This document shows, piece by piece, positions 13,380 through 33,400 of a DNA stretch of 64,000 bases. A program made the translations under genes and the position numbers. Location of the stretch: contig JAXRKP010000034.1 of NCBI GenBank assembly GCA_037039925.1, positions 595,990 to 659,989 on the forward strand. Reading direction: 5' to 3'. The DNA comes from Doris montereyensis (taxonomy: Eukaryota; Mollusca; Gastropoda; Nudibranchia; Dorididae). Position 1 is the first letter of the stretch, and every line of letters begins with the position of its first letter. The notes below the pieces were generated by a model that saw nothing but the letters and a program-made list of their open reading frames with translations, was not told where the DNA came from and ran no database searches.

Positions 13380-14210
13380 ATGAATGTAGTTATGTGGAAG
13401 CTCAAACCAGTAAATGTATCAATGCTTTCATTTGCCGATGATTTAGTTCTGTTTGGAAAACCAGAAAGGGACCTTTAGTTGAATATCAACATTATGAACA
13501 ATGAAATAAATAAAAAAAGGAATGAGAGTAAATGCAAAGAAATCAAAACAATGCTAGGAAGCTAAAACACAAAATCTTAAATTGGGCAGGGAGAATTCAG
13601 AACAAGTTCAAAGCTACAATTACCAAGAAGTAATAATTAACTAAGAGAAGAAATCAGCCAGAGAATCCAAAAGGCAATGATAATATATAACCATCTACGA
13701 AAGGCATTTATATAATAGGTGTCAACAAAAACCAAAATGGTAGTATACAACAGTTTATTGTCCTACTCTCCTCTGTGGCAGTGAAACCTGGACCTTAGAC
13801 AGTAGAGAATACAGTAGAGTACAAGCAGCTGAAATGAAATATCTCAGAAGAGTAGTAGGAAAAACTAAGAGAGACAAAATCAGAAACACAATAAGAGATC
13901 GAAACCAAAGCAGATGGCATAAAAACTAAGATAGAAATAAATCAATTGAGATGGTTTGGGCATGTAAACAAAATGAATGATAATAGAATAGCTAAATCAG
14001 TATACAGTGCTAAAGCCCAAGGTAAAGACCAAAAGGCAGACCTTGGAGGAAGTGGGGAAGAAGATATAAAAGAGGCATTAAAGCATAGAAATTTATGGGG
14101 AGAAAAAGAAAATGCCACGACAGGACATCCTAGAGAAAGATCATCTCGGACATCTAAACCCTTACACCGAAAGGTAGAATGGGAACTGATAAAGAAAGAA
14201 AGAAAGAGTG
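13380..14210 (+). mobile_element. Decayed non-LTR retrotransposon (LINE) fragment
   Basis: The reverse transcriptase catalytic block is readable as MLSFADDLVLFGKPE at about 13430, followed by stops. Further on come pieces of the RT thumb and the C-terminal region: QRIQKAMIIYNHL, then MRWFGHVNKMNDNRIAKSVY and EEDIKEALKHRNLWG (13946-14110), a pattern common in the C-termini of invertebrate LINE proteins. There are many frameshifts and it is inactive. Confidence 0.75.
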
Positions 14211-14371
14211 TTGTGATCTGCTGCCAGGCGACTAAGAGTACCCATATTTTGTTGCTACTAGTGCTAGGATTTGAAGTGGCAAACTTATGATCTCAAATCC
14301 AGCAGCCTTACCAGTCAGCCATCAAGGGAAATAGCCTTTATATCTATAATTCGAATTATTCGTTCTTTGTT

Positions 14372-14950
14372 GTCAGAGGCTCTGCTGCCAGGCTTACTAA
14401 GAGTACCCATATTTTGCTCTAAATTGTCCCAAAATCGTTTTCCTTTAAGGAAGATTAAGACGCTTTAATTATTGAAAATTTTATTGTTTCCCCGTCTGAG
14501 TAGAATTTTCATTCACCTAAGCCACCATTTTGAACAGATTTTATAATTAAAAAGTTGAAACAGTACTGCTCACGCCACTGGTAACTTCAGTATCGAATAC
14601 TGACCTGATCTAATAAATAATCATATTTGGTACCACTCGGAAGTAACAGGCAGGTTATAGAAATTCTAAGTGAGGCCCTCCTTTTGTTTGCCACAGGCTC
14701 TGTTATCAGGCCACTAAGAGTAACCACATTTTGTGTGTAGGTTCTAAATGATACCGAGATTGTTTTCATTTGACGAATCTTTCTACCAGAAGTCAAGTCA
14801 ACTTAAGGAAAATTCATCATTAAGTCACCATTTCTAACAGGTGTTATAATTTTAAAAGTTTGGAATACTACTGTTTTATGCCTAACCATGGAACCTCAGT
14901 ATTGAGTTCTGACTTGATCTAATAATCACACCTGATATCACCTAGGGTGT
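14372..14950. repeat. Two tandem copies of an approximately 310-bp segment
   Basis: AGAGGCTCTGCTGCCAGGC and ACTAAGAGTACCCATATTTT (copy 1) recur as ACAGGCTCTGTTATCAGGC and ACTAAGAGTAACCACATTTT (copy 2). Further matches are CACCATTTTGAACAG / CACCATTTCTAACAG and CTGACCTGATCTAATAA / CTGACTTGATCTAATAA. The copies are diverged, so the duplication is old. Confidence 0.8.
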
Positions 14951-14954
14951 AACA

Positions 14955-15830
14955 AGCTTGTAGCTTGTGGTTTAATACTATTGTGACGTTATGATGGACA
15001 AAGCTGAGGGGCAATACAAACACATGTAGGAGGGTCGAACACAAAATAAAACAATTCAACAATAAAATGAATCAACAATAAAACATTTTTAAACACAATG
15101 CATGTATTTGGTTAAAGTTTAATTTTTATTTTTTATTGATCTTAAAGTACCACATCATTCTTTTTTTAATCTTCAGAAGAATGTATTAACGTTATGCCAA
15201 CTCTTTCAATGTTGCATTCCCCCATAAAAAATGTCATGAACATGGTTTAATGAAAAAAAGAAAAAAGAAATATATACTATAGTTACGATCTAGTCATTCT
15301 TCTACATCTTAGTAACAAGAAAAATAAAGCCTGTGATTATGAATCAAAAATTTTCATATGTCATGTCAAAGCAACACTCAAAGCTACAATTTGCTAAGAA
15401 AAGAATTCTTTTTTGCTTCTATAGTTTCATTAGAGAAAAAATAACCCAGCTGGATATAAATAATCCTAAACTAATAAAATGCTTGTTTTGAAATAAAGAG
15501 TACAAATTATGACAATAACGCTATGGCATTCATTCTCAAAGGGGGCTCATGATATACATTTTGATGTTCAACTAGTTTAAGACATTTTTTCTATCTTCCA
15601 CCAACAAACAGGGACAGAGATCATATCAATCACAAATTAATTATAACATCTCTCATAACCCTTCTTTTTAAAACAGTATCATATTTACAAAGATTGTTCA
15701 GAAACGTTACGATGCACAGAATGAGAAAACTACAAACGAATATAGTTGATACACAGTCCACACATCTCAGTGCTAGAAGAATCTCTGGGTAGTGGGATAA
15801 GGACATCGTCAAAGAAAACTAAGGTGACGT
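14955..15830. other. Likely 3' UTR and spacer of CHCHD3
   Basis: AT-rich and without a conserved frame. TTTATT at about 15127 and 15134 reads AATAAA on the minus strand. Confidence 0.4.
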
Positions 15831-15833
15831 TTT

Positions 15834-24594
<8,761 letters not shown>

Positions 24595-25591
24595 TGTTGG
24601 GAAACTGTAGATTCTGTACCTCTTCTTATTATCCTAGACAACTTGTAGAACGAAAGGTCGAGTCGAAACGAAAGTGACCGGCGGAAATGTGTGTTGTCTG
24701 CTAAGGGGAACTACTCCCATCGATAAAGATATCTCTCTCACTACCTCTCCCACTCCCTCTCACGCTTCGCAGTCACACAACACGCCGTGCACATCATTGA
24801 TGAACACATTGATGTCACTATAATATTGTGCACGTAATTAGATCTATCTTTCAGTTGTTTCCAACTAAATTGAGGCTAGGAACTAGCTTTGTATGATGCT
24901 ATTCATTTGACTGACTAGCAAGAATCTTATTAGTGTGGAAATTCTGGACTGGCAGACTACTAAGATAGGCTGACAAGAATAGATCTCTAGATTATCTAGA
25001 TCTAGTCTAGATCAAGAGCTAGATTTAGATCTAGTCTAAATCTAGATCTAGATCTAGATCTTGCACTTGCAGACTGAAATCTAGATCTAGACCTTACAGA
25101 TCTTCCTCGAGTCTAGTCTAGCTCAAAAAGTAAATAATCTAGGATCCAAATTCTAGATAAATATATATGGTGTTATTGAGATCTAGAGCAGAGCAGTTTA
25201 TAAATTTAATAACTTCTTCAAACTCGAATTGATGTCCCTATGCGCTGAGATATGAAACGGTTAGGCAGTTAAGAATATGAAACCATCTTTAAGTATTTTA
25301 GGTTGGGTTGCAGGTTCAAGGGGCTATAAACCCCTCTGAGGAAATGGTAATTCAAGTGGAAAGAAGAGGGGAAGAGTGTTCAGATGGCTCTTCCCCTGAA
25401 CAAAGGTGAATTTAGTGCGTATCATGCATGAGCAGGGCTCTCAGACTCAACCAATCTTGTGTGGAACTCGATGCATTCAACAAATCTGACTTAATGAATC
25501 AACTCAGCATTGTCTTCAATACAGTCTTTATTTTTGATTTTGAAAGTGACCTCACCCCTTAACAATATGGACACAGTGGAGTGAAGTCAAA

Positions 25592-26070
25592 GGCGAAATA
25601 TGACAATAAGTGACAACTCCAATAATAAATACAGAACAAACACGTGACGTTTCGGGTATAGCCTTCATTAGACAAACGAACGATAAATATCTAGATCTAA
25701 GCAATACCTTCGGCATCACATTTCACTATTTTCACTACAATCACTATTTCCTCATTCTCTCTATCTCCTTCTCACCTTCTATTACTAAACTTATTTTCAT
25801 AGTTTTATTTCATTCTAGATCTGAACCTTCCACTCTTGCTCATTCTTCACACCCCCCTCTGCTACGTTTCTTATTATCACTGTATTTTCTTTCTTTCTTT
25901 CTCCTTTATGTTTTTCTTCTGACATCACATTGTGTGATGCCTGAGGTATTACTTAGATCTAGATTCTAGATATTTCTGGATTTGTTGCCCGACGAAGGGT
26001 TTATACCCGAAACGTCACGTGTTTGTTCTGTCTTTATTAGTGGAGTTGTCACTTATTGTCATTTTTCGTC
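25592..26070. mobile_element. Non-autonomous element with long terminal inverted repeats
   Basis: The left end (25592-25670) holds TGACAATAAGTGACAACTCC and AACAAACACGTGACGTTTCG. The right end (25985-26070) is its reverse complement: CGAAACGTCACGTGTTTGTT and GGAGTTGTCACTTATTGTCA. The arms are about 75 bp with a few mismatches; the 300-bp middle is T/C-rich and has no coding capacity. It separates the CHCHD3 and NOL9 5' ends. A half copy is present at 52477. Confidence 0.72.
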
Positions 26071-26074
26071 TTTA

Positions 26075-26545
26075 CCCTTAACAATGAATACCCGAGACAG
26101 AAAATGTTATTCGTCATAGTTTCGTAGAAATAGCCGAATACGAATGACGACCGAGTAGTGTTTGGTACTCGAGCATGTGCTCATGATAAGCACGCTCTCT
26201 CTCTCTTTTTCTCCTCTCTCACTCTATCTCTTTCTCCCTTCCTCCCTCCCTCTTTCTTTTCTAATTTATTTTTCTATTTCTGTTCATTAATCTGCTAAGG
26301 ACCTTTTCTAGGTCTTGTGTCTCTCCCTCTCTTGCAGGAGGTTGGCAGGTGTTTTTTCCCTTTCCCTATTTCATAAATTGTCTTTCATCTTGCTCTCTCT
26401 CCCGTTCTCTTTTTGTGTGCAATAGATGTTATGATTTATAGATTATAATAATATTAATAAATTACCAGGTCTATTCACAAGGGATCATGCTGAGGAACAT
26501 CAATTTTTCTAACTTTGTACTTGTGAATAATTTTATTTTTATTTC
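26075..26545. other. Spacer upstream of NOL9 exon 1
   Basis: C/T-rich runs (26185-26260) and AT-rich sequence; no gene seen. The NOL9 promoter or a 5' leader exon could lie here. Confidence 0.4.
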
Positions 26546-26552
26546 TTTACAG

Positions 26553-27430
26553 TTTTATTCTTGAGACAGATTGATCGAGATATGTATCCCATCCAGCCAT
26601 AGCACCCAGTCAGAGAGCTAAAAATGTCAAGTTCAGGAATTCAAACCTTCTGCTTATCAGGTGTTCTCAAAAAGTAACAAAGTGCCTTCCAATGTGAGCA
26701 AAAAACAAACTTTGGAAGAATCAAAAGAAAAAAGAAGACAAATCCTACAGCAAACTTTGATCCACAGAGGGAGAGTAAGAATGCTTGAAAAGTTTGATTG
26801 CAATGGTGAATGAATCCAGATGCCAAGGGGACTGAGATCAGGATTCCTGGCAAAAGAATTGACTCTAATCTGAAACATTTGAGGAAAAAGCCCATTCAGT
26901 TCAGTCTCTCTTGGATATTTCATTTGACCGCCCATCTTTGCAAGTTGATAGTCAATTTCTTTACGCACAAAGACAGAAAGGTAAAAAGTCAAAGTGGGCC
27001 ATTGTTGTCACGGACTACTACTAACAAACGCCATTCTTATCCAGAATCTAGCGATGCCCAAAGGAAAGTTTTAGTGCCAGAGTCGGTGATTTCGCCAACT
27101 GCAAAGTTGAAGCCTCTAGTGGTGGAGATGCAGCCCCAAGAAAGAGTTCATCTCCACAGCCTTTATTAGACTTAAATTTAACAAGTTCACCGAAAAACAT
27201 GCCGGCGAGCCTTTTGATTTTCCTCAAACAAGACAGAGGAGAAGCAAGTTTGAATCCTCCTCAACTTACGAAAAGTAAGGTTGAGACGCCCAAAGAATAA
27301 GTGATTCCAAGAAGAAAAGGCAGGAGGATGATAGCGCTGCCACCCCTGAGATTGAGATCAATTCTGGTCGGGAGAAAGGCCCCTCACTCAGCAAGAAATC
27401 AAAGTTTGATGAGAGTCATAAACTTAGAAA
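26553..27430 (+). CDS. NOL9: NOL9 exon 1-like (5' leader and basic N-terminus, frame broken)
   Basis: An acceptor-like tttctttacag at 26552 precedes the likely start ATG 26624-26626 (MSSSGIQTFCLSGVLKK). TAA at 26675 stops this frame after 17 codons, but one base later it continues as NKVPSNVSKKQTLEESKEK. Further lysine-, serine- and proline-rich stretches follow in different frames (SSGGDAAPRKSSSPQPLLDL; then SDSKKKRQEDDSAATPEIEI). The last frame runs to the donor LRAA-type junction CTTAGAAA|gtaagt in phase 2. The low-complexity basic content suits the poorly conserved NOL9 N-terminus. Assignment to NOL9 rests on the phase match with exon 2, not on conserved residues. Confidence 0.55.
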
Positions 27431-30400
27431 GTAAGTGAAATTTTCCTTGATTTGTTACTTATTTTCTGAACATTCAATAAATTTCTTATATTCTACATCC
27501 ATTTCAAAACTTTGGTTGTGATCATATCCACAACTAAGGTGGTCCAGGGGTTTTGGTAGGATTTTTAATGATTTTACCCGGATTGCCCTGTAAACAGCCA
27601 ATTGATGGATCTTTAATGTACACAGAAAAGGTTGTGATCAGTACACTCTGCACACAGGGCCTCTTTTTCATCGTCTGTCTTCAATGAGACTAGGTGTCGA
27701 TCCACCTACCTGGACCAGGGAGTAGATTTTGCTCGAAAATACCCCCATTTCAAAACAGCAGATGGTGTTTGCAGTATGTTTGAAATTCTTTCCTCTATCA
27801 ATTTTATTACTTTGTCTGTTGTCCTCTTTTAGAACACAGTTTTCTTTTTGGTAAAAAATCTACAGATTGTTTTTTTGTTCCATTTTTTACCACAGTGCTA
27901 TTTTGAAATATTTTCAACAGGATCTTAACATGTTGGCAGAAAAATTGTTGTTTCCTCATCATCCCATCATCGTGCTCATGGTTACATCTGAACGGCAAAA
28001 CGCGGGATGTGTGGAGAAAGGCACCATTTCTATCATGGCTTTTACTTTACAACCAACGATTGACTACGATGTTTTCTCACCTGCGACGGATGTCTCCTAG
28101 CCATGCATGTGGATGATACCTGCAAAATTTCAGCTCATGACGTGAAGTCTGAAATGACAAGATTATGTGGCCCAAAGCTGTTGACAATGTAAATTTACGT
28201 CTTTCAATCTGTCATGGAATCCTCATTTATATCTGTCTAGTCTTGTGTTACAATGAATTAAAAATGAAATTGAATAAAGTTGAACACTTGACTGATGATA
28301 CAATTATATCAGTATCAAGCAAGATTCAAACTTGTAATGCTTTTCACACGTTTAGGGACCTAAGTTTGGCGTGCAGATTTTCATTAAAATGATGTCATGG
28401 AATTTTTTTCCGTCCGTTTGTCGTTGGATTTGGCATAGAATTATTTCCGTCTTTGTACTTCTGTATTTTTTTACACATTTTTCTGTCATATTATTCTCTC
28501 CAACTTTCATAATTTCTTTTTAGCTCGAAGACCTGTGTGATGACACAATTGCCATCATTCGAGTACAAGAATTGAAATCAAGAGTGTGCGACTACCTTTA
28601 CGTCTTTCATACCCTCTTCACACAACTATTCAAGGTTTCCCTGCCAAGGGACCATGAAAAATCGGACCTGTCAGGGATCAGTCTTGTTGACCTCGGGATC
28701 AAGGTCGCCCACAGGCCGAAATGACTCATACTTGTATGAAGTGGTCCCCTGAATACAATAACGCTCTAGGAGAAGTGGGCCAAAAAGTTTCCTCCAGTAG
28801 TAAGTCTCTTTCAATTTTACATTGTATTGAGAATTAGCCTGCGAAATATGTTATATTGATGTAGTTTTTAATGAATTTTAAGTGTTTATTTTGGTTTTGA
28901 ACTATTTTCAAGTTATTAACTTTCTTTTACGCTACAAATGTTTTAAACATTTTATAAATACTTTTATTTGTGGGGTAAAGAGTGTGTTTAACATTTGTTT
29001 GTTGACTTTTGCTTTTTAGATACAGATGGGCAAAGTCCCGTTCTACTGACTTGTGGTGGGAAGAGTTCTGGTAAATCAATTGTCAACCGATGTGCTATTA
29101 ATGTGACATTACAGAGGTAAGAATAAGACAAGAGGATGACTTTTTTTCCTCTTGCTTTTTATTAACAATCTCAATAGTTCTTTTTGTTCGGGAATATCTT
29201 GGTTCTTCCACAACTTTATAATAGACCTTATTTGTTTTTATCCTATTTTCTTAATATTTTTATATGATATTAATATGGCACCATGTATATCAACATTTTT
29301 TTTCTTCTCTTTATTGCGTTTCTTAAACAAAATTTTATTGGACATCCTGTAAAGATATCTTTGGCATTGCCACAATTCAGAGCCCATCTGCTTTGTATAA
29401 TTCCTTTCTTGCTGGATATTAAGACAAGTATACTTTTGTAGTCAGTCCAATTATTTCTAAAGAAAGTTGATGGGCATAGTAACATTTCTAGTCAAGCGCA
29501 AACTCACTGACTTTACATCATCTTTTCTTTTTTTTGTTCTTATTTATCTGTATCACTTAAAATCCTTCACAAGTACCTTGGGCATATTGATGAACAAAAT
29601 TCAAAATTAGAAACCACAACCAACCACAATACATCAGAAATTAAAAATGCAACCTGTACTCTGAGAATGAGTTATCAGATGTTCTTCAAGGGACTGTTCT
29701 TCTTGTTACCGAAGCAGGATTTGAGGCTTACTCTGCTATTCGAGACAAATTGTTTTGTAACAACAGCTGAAATTAACCTAAACAAGACAGAGAGAGATAT
29801 CGTGGCATTTGCCGCTGATACGTGGGTAGATCTAGGCTACTTTTTCTTTTTAATTCCTTAGCATCTATTTGATGAATGGGGAGCAAAATCTACCCCACTG
29901 GTCCAAGTAGGGAGATCGACACCTACTCCCATCGGAGACGGACGATAAAAGGAGGTCCCCTCTGCAGATCACAACACTGTGCCGCGTTAATGATCCTTTT
30001 GTCTGTTTACAGGGCAGTCCAGGCAAAATTAAAAATCCTACCAAAATCCCTGAGATCACCTTGGTTGTGGATGTTGGTAATTCAAACAAAATAAAAAACT
30101 CTCTCTCTCTATCTCTCTCTCTCCCTCTCTGTATTTTTCTTTTCTAAAGTTTTGTTTGCTCTTGTTTGAGGGGAGGGGTGGATCTTGCTGGTAGGTCCTA
30201 CTTCTTTCCTTTCACTGTTAAATATGGGATATCTTTCGTCCTGGTGTTTGCTTTTAACTCATCCTGATATTATCGGTGATTGGGTAATTTGTAATGAAGC
30301 AAACACATTTTTTTCTGAGTCTTTCTTTGTTTGTAAAATGATCTTGTAGCTAAAGAATGCTTGTACGTTGTAAAAGTTTTGGAGGATGAAACAGGGGGAA

Positions 30401-33400
30401 ACAGTGAGATGTTGCCAATCGGCTGCGCAAACTTATGTCAAATATCTACCTTTAGATTTCTTTCATTTCAATTTTATTGATCTAATTTTTCAGTTGAAGA
30501 TATTTGTTAAAACAGCTTATTTTAGTTTTGGATGATGTAAACAATTTTTTAAATGTTTTCTTTTTTTTTTCAGCGTAAAGGAAGTGGCTTACTTAGATTG
30601 TGATGTCGGTCAGACAGAGTTTTCTCCCCTGCAACATTGTCTTTGCATCTCATTAGAAGTCCCATTCTTGTACGCTTTGTTGACAATTGCTTTTAAAATT
30701 ATATAAATGATATGTGTTATCGTTAACTTATTGAGATGCACATTTTAAAAAGGAAAACAAGGAAGTTATTTTCTCAACATATTTTCGTTGCTTGGTTTGT
30801 TTTGTGTTGTATATTGTTGTTTTTCTGGTGAATGAGGGACTTGCTTTTTAAGTGATGTATTTAAGGGACATACGATCAGGAAAATTACTTGCTGTTAAAT
30901 AAATAACATGAGTATACAATACTGTCTGATAAGCCAAGTATGTTTGATAAAAACTGTTTACGCTGCTAGAAACACCTCAAAGCAATTGTTCACGATACGA
31001 CTGTTTTGCCTGTCATTTTGGAATTTGAGAAAATTCAAAGTTTGTTAGAATGGAAATTTCTATCTTCCAAATTCTTCAGGATATGAAATAAATTTCTTCA
31101 TTATACCCAAAGTAGTAACAAATTTGTATGGAAGCTCAACACATAAATATCAATGATACATTAAAACATATTTAACACAGCCCATATTCCCTGAACTTTT
31201 GGGACCAAAAAATGAGTCGGGTGAGTAAAATGTTTCAGGGAATAATGTTGTGGTTTTGTCATGAATTCGGGATTTCATGCTTTTAGCGAACACATGCTTA
31301 AGAAAAATACAGGCTGTGTATATTTTTTCATTCCGTCATTTTCCAAAAAGGAGATTGTCAAATTTTGTTTTAAATTCTGAGATCATACTACTATTACTAG
31401 CATTCAACTTGACATGATATTTTATTGTGATTGAGTCACATAATTCATCATGTGTTGTCACATGACACCTTCGTTTTTCTCCATGGCCAAACCTTATTTT
31501 GTTTTTTGTCAAAGTCATACATTGTTCTTTCTCTTTTTCCAATTTAAGGGCCACCCTTTTGTCACCAGAGGCATGCTGAAAAGTAAGTTCTCTATGTAAA
31601 ATTGAATTGATTGTTTTTAATGGATGACTAGTATTGATGGGGGTAAATATGGATCAAATCTGGACAAGTGAGAATATAACTTAAAGCTGTTATGTGATGA
31701 GAGAAGGAAACCCCCCCCCCCCCACCCTTTCCTCTCCCCAAAACCAATCAACTGTAAGAGGCAGTGAAGTTGAGATGTAAAATCGAGTTCAATTTTGGTA
31801 ATTGGTTTTTGTTGTTGTGGATTTTTAAAACATTTTCGTTGCTTCCTTCTATGATAGCTGGTTTTAGATAGTTTTGTAATTTTTTTCCAGAAGTAAGAGC
31901 AACAAAGTTCAGCTCTTTCCTCTAGATTGTAAGATAAATGTAAAGTTCCTTCAAGGCCGTTTCCAGATTGTAAGATAAATGTAAAGTTCCTTCAAGGCCG
32001 TTTCCAGATTGTAAGATAAATCTAAAGTTCCTTTCAAGGCCGTTATGGCCCATAGAACGTGAAGCGGAACAGGTGGTGACAATAATCACCTCCTGGCCAG
32101 GATGCTAGTCTAATGCAGATTTTTACCCTGCTATTGTTTGTACCGATTTGTACCAGGGTAGCGGGGGAAATGCGTGTTTAAATGTCTTTCCCAGGAAACA
32201 CAACGTCGGACCTAGCTTTGCTAGAATTTGAACCCGGGACCTCATGATCCCAGTTTGGCATCCTAACCGCTCGTCACGAACGCCACATTTTCCAGATTGT
32301 GGTATTTAGTTATTTCCGTTCCCTTTGGCGGATTTCATGATTAGTGTGAATGTCTGTTTGTTTGTATTTCTTCAGAATGGTTTTCTATGGTGACGTCAGT
32401 CCATCTCAGGATCCTGGGTTCTATGTCCGATGCCTTCGCTCTGTCTTCCAGGCATATGTTGCCCTGGGCTTCTAAGACGTACCTGCCTTGATTGTTAATA
32501 CTATGGGCTTCCCAGAAGGTGCGTTGTTATTTCATTTTGTTTGTTCCATCCATATTGATGGCATTGTCTTTGCTCATCATCAACTAAACCGCAAAGCAAG
32601 TGAGGCCTGAACCCTCAGCACTCTTACCTCTGCTGGGAAATGAATGTTTTACATCTGTATTTATTGCCATTTCTTAGAAGAGTAATTTACATACACAAAA
32701 AGAAAGAAAGAAAATTGATAAATATTTAAACATATTGACTGGCAACTGAAAGCAATATTGAATGACAACAGCTTTTACTTGTACTTTTGAATAGATCAAG
32801 GGTTTTTAACCTGGGTTGGATCAAACTGTGTGTGTATGTTGTATTTTACATTTCAATTTGTGAAGGGTTCGGTGAATGCACATGAAACTTCTGCGGGGTT
32901 CAATATCTCTAACAGCTGGTGGTTGGCAGGCTCTATTGGTAGGTCCTACTTCTTTCCTTTCCTTCTTTCTGGATCTTTTATTTTGCTGTTTCCTCTTTTA
33001 ATTCACCCTGAGATCACCACCATTGTGAACGGAGTAAATTTCAATTAAACAAATACTTCTAACAAGGTAAAATATCACTGGAGAAATAGATTGTTATATT
33101 GCACCTGGTGCGTTGGTTTGATATACCTGTATGTGTGACATCATTCCCATTTGTATTTATAATCCTTGCAGGTGTAGGACTCATGATCTTTATAGACACC
33201 ATGAATATCGTGGAACCGGACCTGGTCATCCAGCTGGAGGTGTCTTGCAGTACAACAATTTTCCAGCAACGCAGGAAATGGTGGCTTTGGACGAAGGCTG
33301 ACCGTCAACAAATGCCCAGTATTCATTCTTTTATATGCCCATCAATACCACATGCCCTTGCCCTTCCTTTCCGTTCCCTTTCCCTCCTCCCCTCCCTCCC

